Below are positions 7,112-14,865 of a stretch of 18,536 nt of DNA, piece by piece. Each line of letters begins with the position of its first letter. Positions within the stretch are counted from its first letter, which is position 1. Source of the stretch: Methanobacteriota archaeon (GTDB lineage: Archaea; Thermoplasmatota; Poseidoniia; Poseidoniales; Thalassarchaeaceae); assembly GCA_002725475.1 (NCBI GenBank), contig PBPH01000024.1:1-18536 (forward strand), read 5' to 3'. A program made the position numbers and the translations under genes. The notes beneath the pieces were generated by a model. It saw only the letters and a list, made by a program, of their open reading frames with translations. It was not told where the DNA came from and did no database searches.

Positions 7112-7652
7112 GTTGGGTACTTTTTCTTCTATTAGGTGGAATTGGTGGTTCAAACAATCTCCTTGCTGGAGTCATTGCATCTCCATTCCACTGGCGAACA
7201 TCGCGAACCCACCCCGAATGGATTGTTAGAATTTCTTCGTTTGAACTTATCAACCCAATAGCCCCATCCAATTTCAACAATTTTAACGAACCTTTAGGGA
7301 GACTTTCGTCAATGGCATGTATCTCTCCATTATCTAGACCTGCAATCACCATCTTCTTTCCACTTGCCTCATGAACACTTAGTGCTGTAACTCTACTCAC
7401 TGTTAATTGGAATGATTGGTCTAACTTCATTTCAGGATAGGAGATGGTGCGAACAGCACCAGAGTGATCACCTACGATTAATCGAGATATGTTACCCTCA
7501 GAATCTTGAAATCCCATCATGACTGTTACTCTACGAGGTAGTTTTACTACTTTCTCTCTCCCATTTACAGGCTTGAAAATCAACCTACTATCTGCATGTG
7601 CAGTTACTATTCCGTTTGGCATTACGATACTTCTGACTACTTGGGCCACCAT
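7083..7652 (-). CDS. Propeller-like protein of unknown function
   Basis: A 189-residue protein, apparently cytoplasmic as no signal peptide or membrane segment is visible. The sequence repeats short strand-loop-strand units such as GIVTAHADSRLIFKP, SRLIVGDHSGAVRTISY, KMVIAGLDNGEIHAIDE and EILTIHSGWVRDVRQW, spaced about 40 residues apart. This resembles WD40 or PQQ-type propeller blades, here about four, followed by a basic Pro-rich tail. Too few blades are present for a closed propeller unless the protein dimerises. The start is uncertain: ATG at 7652 is used, with TTG at 7664 and GTG at 7676 as longer options; an in-frame stop lies just before 7676. The promoter is weak by eye. The last 29 bases overlap the 3' end of the convergent MBL gene. 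Confidence 0.7.
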   Translation of the reverse strand: MVAQVVRSIVMPNGIVTAHADSRLIFKPVNGREKVVKLPRRVTVMMGFQDSEGNISRLIVGDHSGAVRTISYPEMKLDQSFQLTVSRVTALSVHEASGKKMVIAGLDNGEIHAIDESLPKGSLKLLKLDGAIGLISSNEEILTIHSGWVRDVRQWNGDAMTPARRLFEPPIPPNRRKSTQLTLKTAAPA

Positions 7653-7748
7653 GTTTAGAATCAAACGCTGCCACACTACCTACTTTTCCAGCGGAGGGGT
7701 GGCTGAAACTGAAAGTGAAGATGGGGAATGAGTTAATTCAACAACCTG

Positions 7749-7763
7749 CATGCCGCAGGCATG
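7749..7763. repeat. Inverted repeat covering the start codon of the giant surface protein gene
   Basis: CATGCC-GCA-GGCATG is a perfect 6-bp inverted repeat with a 3-base loop that includes the ATG at 7761-7763. If transcription starts at the ATG (a weak TTAATT element is near 7735), it would act as a DNA operator; with a longer leader it would be an mRNA hairpin over the start. Confidence 0.35.
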
Positions 7764-10700
7764 GTTCGTTTGGCCACCCCCACTTTACTTTGCGTCATTC
7801 TTCTCCTGCAGAGCTTTGCTGCAACATTAGATTCTCCTACTATCGAATATAATAATTCATCTCTTGATGAAGATAATCCACCACCTTTTAGAACGGCAGA
7901 AAATAATGATGAGCCAAGTATTTCGTCTCTAATTTCAACACATGTAGAAGATACGAAATTTCTCCTCCCTTCCAATTTCACTACTCTTGATTTTACCATT
8001 ACCAATTCAAGTGATTATATCTTAGCAGGCTACTTTTCAGGAACCCTACTATTGAATTCTTCACATTCAATTTCTTCCCATTCTGCTTCTGAAGATATCT
8101 TAGTCCTCAAAACCGATTTTAATGGAACTATCATTGATTATTTCCATGCTAGTGGAAGTGGTGATGATCGTATCAGAGGAATGGATATTGATCCCTTTGG
8201 CAATTTGTACCTTGGCGGGTATATGGGTGGGAATTTGACTCTTGGTAACACGAACTACACCACTGGTGACAGAGAGGGTTTGGTGGTTAAATTAGATCAA
8301 AATTTCAGTGTTGTTTGGTCAAACAACGTAACCACGCATGGCAATGGAAATGAAATCGCTGATGTTGATTGGGGTTCTGACGATTCCATTGCAATTGCTG
8401 GAAATTGCGAGGGAACAAAAGTCAATAATGTTGTCACGAGTATTTCCTTTGGTTCAACAATATCATACAACCGATGTGGGACATTATACCTATCTAATTC
8501 ACCACTGACCTACAATGGAATTCCATTGGGTGGTTCGGGAACAAACATGTATGTTGGTAAGTTGAACGCTTCAGGCTATTGGGAATGGGCTAAAAAAACC
8601 GAGGGTTGTAGGTCAGGTGCAAGTGGTTGTCAAGGTGTTGGACCTACCTCGAACTCCTTCTATTTGAATTCCAATTCCTCAAATGTTTGGCACGATAGTG
8701 AAGGGAATATCGTGGCACAAGGTAGTTCATGGTTGTCTGGTGCCACGAATCCAAATCATTGGTGCACTTCAGCAAACTCCGCCCGGGGTCTGATATTCGG
8801 AAATTTTGCTATAGGCAATGCTTGTACGCCTGGAATAATTACAACCAAAATTTCCAATTCAGGTACAGTGGACTTGTTACTTAATATTCACGGAGGGGTA
8901 TCTAATGATTTTAGATCTGTTGGCGAGAATGTACTCGATGGTGGCCAATTAGGATTTTTTATGAGAGGGACTGCCTCAATGGAAAATGGGCAATTAATAT
9001 CTGGAACGGGCCAATCTTGTTCAACTACCAGTAGCCCTCAATATCATTTTACATGGATGAATGAATCACTCTGTACTCTAGGTGGCTACATTCGCATCGG
9101 TGGTGGATTTGGGAATCACATGCTCAGTGAAGTGAGTTTAACCTCTGGAAACTCCAGCTCACCCCAAATCGTTGCGGCATTCTTGGCCTCAGGAACCATC
9201 ACATTGGGCAATGAGGATATCATGCTGACCACTGCTAACACACCTATCGTCGCTCAAATCAATACCTCAAATACCTCGTCATTATATGGGTGGGGGTGGA
9301 GTGTTGCATTACCATCTTATGCTGGATATTCTATAGGAGGGACTGAAATATCTGGCAATGGCGATATCCACATTTTGTTTAGTTCGGGAAGGGATACAAT
9401 TTTGCGAATCACCAATGACTCGGATGGGGATGGAAGTGGAAAATATTCTGATAAATTCCCGAATGACAACACTCAATGGGGCGATTATGATAATGACGGT
9501 TATGGCGACCAACCTACTGGAAATAATCCAGATAACTGTGTGACTCAAGCTGGAAATTCTACAATAGATTTGCTTGGTTGCCCGGACTCTGATGGAGATG
9601 GATATTCAAATCAAGGAGATGATTTCCCAAATGAAATTACCCAGTTTAGAGATTCAGATTCAGATGGTTACGGGGATAACCTTAGTGGAGCATTAGGGGA
9701 TGTCTGTCCATCGACCTATGGCGAATCAACTAGAGACAGATATGGATGTCCTGATACGGATTTCGATGGTTGGAGTAATCAAAATGATACCTTTCCTGAA
9801 GATTCCTCACAATGGGCTGATACCGATGACGATGGATATGGTGATCAATTGATTGGTTTCCAAGGTGATGCTTGCCCTGATACTTCTGGAAACAGCACTG
9901 AGGACCGTTATGGCTGCCCAGATTTGGATGGAGATGGTTGGTCGGATGATGGGGACGACATGATGTTCAACCCTACACAATGGTCTGATCGAGACGGGGA
10001 TGGATTTGGTGATAATGAAACGGGCACGATGGCTGACTTATTCCCCAGTGATGGCACACAGTGGAACGATACTGACGGAGATGGCCATGGCGACAACCCT
10101 TATGGATCTGAAGGCGATTGGTTCCCTAATGACCCCGAACGCTGGGCTGATACGGACCGTGATGGAGTAGCTGATGAAGACGATGCATTCGCCAATGATG
10201 CTACACAGTGGAACGATACTGACGGAGATGGCCATGGCGATGAGATGGCAGGTAACCAAGGTGATGCTTTTCCTAATGACCCCGAAGAATGGCAAGATTC
10301 AGATTCGGATGGGCTTGGTAACAATGCTGATTCCTTCCCATTTGATCCATCCCAACAGACCGATTCTGATGGGGATGGATTTGGTGATAACCCTCTTGGT
10401 TCCGGTGCTGATAAATTTCCACAAGACCCCTCACAATGGTCGGACATAGATGGTGATGGTTACGGCGATAATGAGACTGGAAACATGTCTGATGCCTTCA
10501 TTACCGATGCTACCCAGTGGGCTGATAGAGATGGTGATGGATATGGAGACAGTCCGTTTGGTAACGGGGCCGATATGTTCCCGGACGACGCAACTCAATG
10601 GGCTGATCAAGATGGAGATGGCTTGGGAGACAATCCCGAAGGTAACAACCCTGACCCGTATCTGTTAGATTTTGACAATGATGGATACAACGATAGTATT

Positions 10701-11498
10701 GACATCCTACCTAAGCTTGCAAGTCCTGGTGACCTTGACAATGACGGATGCTTAGATGGGCCTGACCTCTTCCCAACTGATTATCGTGAGTGCTTGGATA
10801 ATGATGGCGATGGTATTGGAGATAATGCCGATACTGACGATGATGATGATGGTTGGACAGATGTTGATGAGGACCGCCTTGATACAAACCCATTAGACCC
10901 ATTGGATTACCCAATTGAAGCATTCCAGTTAATGGTTCCAGGAACAACCATTGGTTTGGATGGTTGGGATTTAATTGGAATCTTTGGTGGTGTTCCATTA
11001 TTCACTTGGATTATATTTGGTCTTGTTACACGCAATGCACGTTGCCGTAAATTTGAGAAAATGTTGAATGGGGCTCGCACAAAGAAAGAGTTGGAAAACA
11101 TTGCTTTGAAGTCTGAGCACGCGCTGATGTTACGTCTCTTAGGGCCACATCAAGGAATTAGGCTTGAACGCCTACGTGCGGAGTTGGATGACGCACTTGA
11201 AGGCGAAGGAATGCAATTCGATGAAGATCACACTGAAGTTGTTGAAGATGAAATGGCAGAGGTTAATGTTACAGAGAAGGTTGTTGAATTTGATTTTGAA
11301 GAGGGGCCAAATAACCCACCTGCTGCAATAGTTGCTGAAGGAATGGCTGATGGCGCACATCCCGAATCTGTTTCTCCACCGGATGAAAGCGCTGTTGGAA
11401 TTATTGGCCAAGATGGTTACGAATGGTTGCAACAAGGAGGTGCAACTTGGTATCGGCCTGCCAATTCCAGCCTAGATTGGAAACAATGGACTAATTGA
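7761..11498 (+). CDS. Giant surface protein: propeller-like domain, calcium-binding TSP3-like repeats, membrane anchor, cytoplasmic tail
   Basis: A 1245-residue protein. Residues 1-22 are a signal peptide. Residues about 70-550 are Ser/Asn/Gly-rich with repeated units such as DYILAGYFSGTLLL and NLYLGGYMGGNLTLG, like SBBP or delta-60 type propeller repeats. Many N-x-S/T sites could be glycosylated. Residues about 552-1045 hold some 18-20 Asp-rich units (D-x-D-x-D-G-x-G-D with FPxDxxQW) of 24-25 residues, typical of thrombospondin type 3 and related calcium-binding repeats. Cys pairs occur in the first units (for example DVCP and YGCP). One membrane helix lies at 1071-1091. The tail (1092-1245) is charged, starts with a possible helical segment (KFEKMLNGARTKKELENIA) and ends in an aromatic-rich motif (YEWLQQGG, TWYRP, WKQW). 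Role: probably a calcium-stabilised rod on the cell surface for adhesion or particle contact; the ligand is unknown. Confidence 0.88.
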   Translation: MVRLATPTLLCVILLLQSFAATLDSPTIEYNNSSLDEDNPPPFRTAENNDEPSISSLISTHVEDTKFLLPSNFTTLDFTITNSSDYILAGYFSGTLLLNSSHSISSHSASEDILVLKTDFNGTIIDYFHASGSGDDRIRGMDIDPFGNLYLGGYMGGNLTLGNTNYTTGDREGLVVKLDQNFSVVWSNNVTTHGNGNEIADVDWGSDDSIAIAGNCEGTKVNNVVTSISFGSTISYNRCGTLYLSNSPLTYNGIPLGGSGTNMYVGKLNASGYWEWAKKTEGCRSGASGCQGVGPTSNSFYLNSNSSNVWHDSEGNIVAQGSSWLSGATNPNHWCTSANSARGLIFGNFAIGNACTPGIITTKISNSGTVDLLLNIHGGVSNDFRSVGENVLDGGQLGFFMRGTASMENGQLISGTGQSCSTTSSPQYHFTWMNESLCTLGGYIRIGGGFGNHMLSEVSLTSGNSSSPQIVAAFLASGTITLGNEDIMLTTANTPIVAQINTSNTSSLYGWGWSVALPSYAGYSIGGTEISGNGDIHILFSSGRDTILRITNDSDGDGSGKYSDKFPNDNTQWGDYDNDGYGDQPTGNNPDNCVTQAGNSTIDLLGCPDSDGDGYSNQGDDFPNEITQFRDSDSDGYGDNLSGALGDVCPSTYGESTRDRYGCPDTDFDGWSNQNDTFPEDSSQWADTDDDGYGDQLIGFQGDACPDTSGNSTEDRYGCPDLDGDGWSDDGDDMMFNPTQWSDRDGDGFGDNETGTMADLFPSDGTQWNDTDGDGHGDNPYGSEGDWFPNDPERWADTDRDGVADEDDAFANDATQWNDTDGDGHGDEMAGNQGDAFPNDPEEWQDSDSDGLGNNADSFPFDPSQQTDSDGDGFGDNPLGSGADKFPQDPSQWSDIDGDGYGDNETGNMSDAFITDATQWADRDGDGYGDSPFGNGADMFPDDATQWADQDGDGLGDNPEGNNPDPYLLDFDNDGYNDSIDILPKLASPGDLDNDGCLDGPDLFPTDYRECLDNDGDGIGDNADTDDDDDGWTDVDEDRLDTNPLDPLDYPIEAFQLMVPGTTIGLDGWDLIGIFGGVPLFTWIIFGLVTRNARCRKFEKMLNGARTKKELENIALKSEHALMLRLLGPHQGIRLERLRAELDDALEGEGMQFDEDHTEVVEDEMAEVNVTEKVVEFDFEEGPNNPPAAIVAEGMADGAHPESVSPPDESAVGIIGQDGYEWLQQGGATWYRPANSSLDWKQWTN
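10056..10240 (+). repeat. Perfect 38-base direct repeat inside the calcium-repeat region
   Basis: The 38 bases at 10056-10093 recur without change at 10203-10240, beginning ACACAGTGGAACGATACTGA in both. The copies are 147 bases (49 codons) apart, which is two 24-25 residue repeat units. The next segments also share CCTAATGACCCCGAA. Other units in the region have diverged at silent sites, so this pair points to a recent duplication or gene conversion. Confidence 0.85.
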
Positions 11499-11503
11499 AC
11501 AAA

Positions 11504-11770
11504 CTAAACTTCGCCTAAAAGTTGTTCAAGAGCTGTCAAAACTTGGAGAATCAAAACACCATACTCCATGGGAATATTTGGATCTTCAGATAACTCTTCC
11601 AATTTGTTCTGAGCCATTGCAATTCTTACATCCATTTCTTTGGATTTGTTGAGAAGCCACTTTTCTACGGCATCTTTAGCTCCCGCACGGATGTTTCTAG
11701 GAACCTTAGAGTCATCCAATTGTAGGATTACTGTAGAAATCTGTTCTAGTTTTGTCTCGTCCACGGCCAA
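11504..11770 (-). CDS. UPF0147 family protein
   Basis: An 88-residue, mostly helical cytoplasmic protein found widely in archaea and of unknown function. The family's hallmark segments are present: DDSKVPRNIRAGAKDAVEKWL (19-39, here split by the usual spacing) and ELSEDPNIPMEYGVLILQVLTALEQL near the C-terminus. The length is normal for the family. The start is a TTG at 11770, chosen because GGAGGTG (11778-11784, minus strand) ends 7 bases upstream; a GTG at 11764 is an alternative but would be too far away. The 3' end converges on the giant surface protein gene with a 5-base gap, and the 5' end is divergent from the prepilin peptidase gene. Confidence 0.9.
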   Translation of the reverse strand: MAVDETKLEQISTVILQLDDSKVPRNIRAGAKDAVEKWLLNKSKEMDVRIAMAQNKLEELSEDPNIPMEYGVLILQVLTALEQLLGEV

Positions 11771-11777
11771 CTGACAA

Positions 11778-11784
11778 CACCTCC
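11778..11784 (-). promoter_or_regulatory. Shine-Dalgarno site deciding the TTG start of the UPF0147 gene
   Basis: Minus-strand GGAGGTG ends 7 bases before the TTG at 11770. It lies within the roughly 27-base leader predicted from the TATA element at 11818-11827. Confidence 0.6.
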
Positions 11785-11817
11785 GAAAGCATGCTTACGG
11801 CCTTCCCGAACCGCACC

Positions 11818-11827
11818 CCATTTATGG
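11818..11827. promoter_or_regulatory. Palindromic TATA-like element between UPF0147 and prepilin peptidase genes
   Basis: CCATTTATGG, nearly palindromic, is centred 24-25 bases before the ATG at 11847, implying a leaderless message on the plus strand. On the minus strand it would start transcription near 11797 and give UPF0147 a leader that contains its Shine-Dalgarno site. It is the only AT-rich element in the spacer. Confidence 0.5.
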
Positions 11828-11846
11828 CACTTACCTGTGAGGGCGC

Positions 11847-12857
11847 ATGAAGGACATGGTCACGCCAGATGAAATTCTCACCTATGCACGGGTAACAACT
11901 CTAGTTCTGTGCATCGCAGGAGCAACCTATCTAGACCTGAAAATTAGACGTGTTCCAAACGATTGGTGGATATCCTGGTCTAAACCTGCACTCTTTGTTC
12001 TCTGTCTAGAATTATGGGTTCTAGAAGCTGATTGGACCATTTGGCTAACTGCTTCAGCAATGGTTGCTTACGCCTCTACCGCAGTGATTGGCCGCCCTAC
12101 AATAGAAGATATACGAAATGGATCACCAGAAGATGTACTTGTAAGTGGTTGGTATCTAGTATCATTTGTGGGACTTGTTGGAGGTGTCATGCGCCACCTT
12201 ACACCGTTAATGGATGGCCTTGGTTTTGGTTCAATGGTTGGTTGTGATTACTGTTCAAGTGCTGCGGAAATTGATGCTGCCTATCTTTGGGGGCAAATGA
12301 TTCTAATTGGTGCTGTTTTACTATTTTTTGAGATGTGTTATCAACTAAGAATGTTGCATGGTGGTGCAGATGCAAAAGCAATGATGTTTGTAGCACTATG
12401 CATGCCAAATTGGGGAATACTTCCCCCGGCAGATACTGCGCTAATGCCACCAGCACTTTCTCTATTGATTTGGGGGGCACTTGTTTTCCTAGTCCTGCCC
12501 ATTTACGTATTTGTTCAAAACGCCATTAGTGGGGACGCTGGGAATTTACGAATGGCATGGCATGCACGTCGGCTCCCACTCTCCACAATCTCAAAACGAC
12601 ATGTTTGGTTACTGGATGAAGTAATGGAAGGCCCAGATGGTGAAAAGAAAATCGTAACTAAAATGCGCCCAAGGCGTGGTAGCCGCAGTGAATCCAATTT
12701 GGAAAAGGTTCTCGAAGAGTTGGCAGAACTTGGTGCGGAAAAAGCATGGACTACCGAAAAATATCCATTCATGGCTTTCCTAATGATTGGGATTCTCCCA
12801 ATGTTATTGCTTGGGGATCCTGTTTTAGTGATACTAAATTTGGTAGGGCTACCATAA
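11847..12857 (+). CDS. Archaeal prepilin/preflagellin peptidase (A24 family, type II C-terminus)
   Basis: A 336-residue integral membrane aspartic protease that would remove the class III signal peptide from pilins or archaellins. The two catalytic aspartates are visible: Asp30 in ATYLDLKIRRVPNDW (26-40) and Asp175 in HGGADAKAMM (171-180), the archaeal form of the GxGD motif. Several hydrophobic helices lie at about 18-28, 47-59, 66-82, 102-115, 148-165 and 203-220. A basic cytoplasmic stretch (about 225-300) is followed by WTTEKYPFMAFLMIGILPML, which resembles the Arc_PepC_II domain of EppA/FlaK-type enzymes. It leads a two-gene unit with the pilin-like LTD gene 49 bases downstream, and the pilin at 16270 is a likely substrate. 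Whether it serves pili, an archaellum or both cannot be told here. Confidence 0.9.
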   Translation: MKDMVTPDEILTYARVTTLVLCIAGATYLDLKIRRVPNDWWISWSKPALFVLCLELWVLEADWTIWLTASAMVAYASTAVIGRPTIEDIRNGSPEDVLVSGWYLVSFVGLVGGVMRHLTPLMDGLGFGSMVGCDYCSSAAEIDAAYLWGQMILIGAVLLFFEMCYQLRMLHGGADAKAMMFVALCMPNWGILPPADTALMPPALSLLIWGALVFLVLPIYVFVQNAISGDAGNLRMAWHARRLPLSTISKRHVWLLDEVMEGPDGEKKIVTKMRPRRGSRSESNLEKVLEELAELGAEKAWTTEKYPFMAFLMIGILPMLLLGDPVLVILNLVGLP

Positions 12858-12906
12858 TAAGAGGATTGATGGAGTAAGAAATAGTCGCATATCGTGGGTG
12901 AAGTAG

Positions 12907-13977
12907 ATGAAGAGGGATGAGCGTTTTTCAGATTCTGAAGATGCCCTAACTGCAGTAATTGAATTTCTAACCGCTTTCGTACTATTCCTAATCATCTTAA
13001 CTGCTTTCTTTTCACTTGCAGGATTACAACTTGGCTCTAATCATCCTAAATCTGACCAATTAGACGATTATGCTCTTCAAGGACTGCAAAAATTGACTGG
13101 TAATTCGGGTTGGTATGTTCCAATCGACGAGTGGGGTGACCGAGATATTGCAAATGGAACAGCGGATTGGCACCACTACAACGCAACAGAATTGCTCGAC
13201 GGTTCGGTTCAACCTGGAATTGCTGGCAATTTTGGAAAACTAGACGAAAAACGATTGGATGCCATATCAAATATCACTCAAGACCATTTCATTCGAGGAT
13301 TAGGGTTACCAGATTGGAGTAGCATTAATCTCACGATTAGAATAGTTGAGAGTGAAGACCTCTCGAGAGTTGGTTTGTTAATGTTCCAAGATGGTGCAAA
13401 TCGTGATGCTGCCGCAAACAGCGCTGTAGCACACCGTCTGATGATTATCAATGAAGAGACCGTGGAGATAATTTTCGAGGTCCACGACGCAGGTAGAACT
13501 CCTGCCAACCTAGTAATCACTGAAATTATGGCGGAACCTACTATTGGATTGCCAGAGTGGGTTGAAGTAGAAAATAGAGATGGATTCGCGGCTAACCTCA
13601 CTGGATGGGGTATGGGGCGCTCTTCGGGGGGAGGCATTCACACCCTAATTGGAAATGGAGCACTAGCTGGAGGAGACATTCTACTATGCTCTGGAAAACC
13701 ATCTCTACAAGGAAATCAAGGTGCGGAAATCATACTTGATCTTGGGCAATCGGGTATTCTTGGACGAGGGGCCGTAAATGGACTAAACATGTTCTCAGAC
13801 ACATTGAGCCTAACTTGGACTTATCCAGGTACTGCACAAACACATGCGCATATGGAAGTTTCATGGAATGATGACTGGGAAATCGAAAGCGGAGTTTCTC
13901 TTCAATGGGTTGGCGGGAATCCTTCAAATTCAACAAATTGGATTAGAAGTAACGGTGGAACTCCTGGTGCAAACTGA
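12907..13977 (+). CDS. Pilin-like protein with a C-terminal lamin-tail domain
   Basis: A 356-residue protein. The N-terminus has a charged leader (MKRDERFSDSED), then a long hydrophobic segment starting ALTAVIEFLTAFVLFLIILT (13-32), which lines up with the pilin at 16270 (AVSPVIATILLLAITVLL). This suggests a class III-like signal and assembly into a filament, but Asp/Glu precede the putative cleavage point where Gly or Lys/Arg is more usual. The middle (50-200) is unassigned. Residues about 203-356 look like a lamin-tail domain (LTD): VITEIMAEP, PEWVEVENRDGFAANLTGW and a terminal WIRSNGGTPGAN, close to the usual GTPGAPN ending. GGTGA-like GGTGA (12897-12901) lies 5 bases before the ATG. Inference: a minor or tip pilin with an adhesion-type domain, processed by the neighbouring peptidase. 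Confidence 0.75.
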   Translation: MKRDERFSDSEDALTAVIEFLTAFVLFLIILTAFFSLAGLQLGSNHPKSDQLDDYALQGLQKLTGNSGWYVPIDEWGDRDIANGTADWHHYNATELLDGSVQPGIAGNFGKLDEKRLDAISNITQDHFIRGLGLPDWSSINLTIRIVESEDLSRVGLLMFQDGANRDAAANSAVAHRLMIINEETVEIIFEVHDAGRTPANLVITEIMAEPTIGLPEWVEVENRDGFAANLTGWGMGRSSGGGIHTLIGNGALAGGDILLCSGKPSLQGNQGAEIILDLGQSGILGRGAVNGLNMFSDTLSLTWTYPGTAQTHAHMEVSWNDDWEIESGVSLQWVGGNPSNSTNWIRSNGGTPGAN

Positions 13978-13985
13978 AATTGAAT

Positions 13986-14028
13986 ACTAAGCCCTCAATT
14001 TTTCCCAAATTGACTTGGTTGGCTTAGT
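13986..14028. repeat. Nested inverted repeat upstream of the KaiC-pilin operon
   Basis: The outer arms are ACTAAGCC (13986-13993) and GGCTTAGT (14021-14028), 8 bp with no mismatch. The inner arms are TCAATTT (13995-14001) and AAATTGA (14007-14013), 7 bp, around the loop TTCCC. The structure begins 8 bases after the stop of the LTD gene and ends next to the TATA box. It could be a transcription-factor site, or an RNA hairpin that ends the upstream transcript. Confidence 0.7.
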
Positions 14029-14029
14029 C

Positions 14030-14036
14030 AATATAT
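14030..14036 (+). promoter_or_regulatory. TATA box of the KaiC-pilin operon
   Basis: AATATAT is centred at 14033, so transcription should start near 14059. This excludes the in-frame GTG at 14050 as start codon and favours the ATG at 14104, leaving a leader of about 45 bases. Confidence 0.6.
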
Positions 14037-14052
14037 CACGCCTAAAGGCGTG
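14037..14052. promoter_or_regulatory. Operator-like palindrome between TATA box and transcription start
   Basis: CACGCC-TAAA-GGCGTG is a perfect 6-bp inverted repeat immediately after the TATA box, at about -22 to -7 from the predicted start. In archaea, a factor bound here usually represses by blocking RNA polymerase. The cognate regulator is unknown. Confidence 0.55.
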
Positions 14053-14103
14053 CTCTATAGCAACGAGTTATTAGCGGAGGTCGGCCGTTGGGTATTTGTT
14101 AGC

Positions 14104-14865
14104 ATGCTCGGGACCCCTCAGTACACTCGTGACCGATGTATTACTGGAATACACGGATTGGACGAAATTACCCGGGGAGGAATACCCTATGGGGCAACTG
14201 TGCTAGTTGGAGGTACTTGTGGTTCAGGCAAGACCACTTTAACCATGGAATTCCTTGTTCATGGTGCTCAAATGGGTGAGGCTTGTGCCTACTTTGCTGC
14301 AACCGAACCATCAGTAAAATTGCTTGAAAATATCAGACAATATACCTTTTTCGATATGGAAATGGTTGACAAAGGACTGATTAATGTATTTGATATGGAT
14401 GTTGTTTATTCTTGGCTTGGATTAACAAAAGCGACCTTCGATCGTGATGATATCAATTCGCTAGTAAAGGCAATCACTGATATCGTAAACACCATTGGTG
14501 TTACAAGATTAGTAATTGACTCTGTAACTACTTTGTGTTACAAGATTCCAAATGACCAACTAATTCGTGATTTCCTTTTCACTTTGGGTAAGACACTGGC
14601 AACCCAAGGTTGCACGTCATTCCTTGTTGCTGAGATTACTTCTGCTGGTGCTAAAGCACATTGGTCTTCTTTCGGTGTTGAGGAAGCCATCCTAGATGGA
14701 ATCATGGTATTGGGGGACATAGATAGGATGGGACATCTTCTAAGATTCCTGCAAGTTGTCAAGATGCGTGGAACTGATCACTCCAGGGCAAAATATGCAA
14801 TTGAGTTGACTCCCATGGGTGTTATGATGACTCCAATGTTGAAGTGGGGGGTTGATTCAGATTGA
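14104..14865 (+). CDS. KaiC/RadA-family ATPase with intact P-loop
   Basis: A 253-residue single-domain RecA-fold ATPase of the KaiC group. It opens ITGIHGLDEITRGGIPYG (13-30), as KaiC domains do. The Walker A motif is GTCGSGKTT (37-45) with Lys43 and Thr44. ATEPS (66-70) is the likely catalytic Glu region, and the Walker B strand is RLVIDSVT with Asp139. The C-terminal VVKMRGTDHSRAKYAIEL (218-235) is highly typical of KaiC. Cytoplasmic. ArlH (FlaH), the archaellum ATPase-like subunit, is a distant relative; this protein looks more like generic KaiC. A GTG at 14050 would extend the frame by 18 residues but lies upstream of the predicted transcription start and gives no conserved sequence. It is first of four tightly packed genes, and its stop overlaps the next start by 4 bases. 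Confidence 0.88.
   Translation: MLGTPQYTRDRCITGIHGLDEITRGGIPYGATVLVGGTCGSGKTTLTMEFLVHGAQMGEACAYFAATEPSVKLLENIRQYTFFDMEMVDKGLINVFDMDVVYSWLGLTKATFDRDDINSLVKAITDIVNTIGVTRLVIDSVTTLCYKIPNDQLIRDFLFTLGKTLATQGCTSFLVAEITSAGAKAHWSSFGVEEAILDGIMVLGDIDRMGHLLRFLQVVKMRGTDHSRAKYAIELTPMGVMMTPMLKWGVDSD

Noticed and set aside
9309..10668. Several open frames on both strands across the Asp-rich repeats
   Set aside because: The regular GAT/GAC-rich repeat code leaves other frames free of stops; their proteins are low-complexity shadows.
9417..10905. Possible CRISPR array or minisatellite
   Set aside because: Repeats are translated in one frame with degenerate units of 24-25 codons and no constant spacers; they are protein repeats.
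14050..14103. GTG start adding 18 residues to the KaiC-family ATPase
   Set aside because: It lies within the palindrome and before the predicted transcription start, and the added residues do not match KaiC family N-termini.
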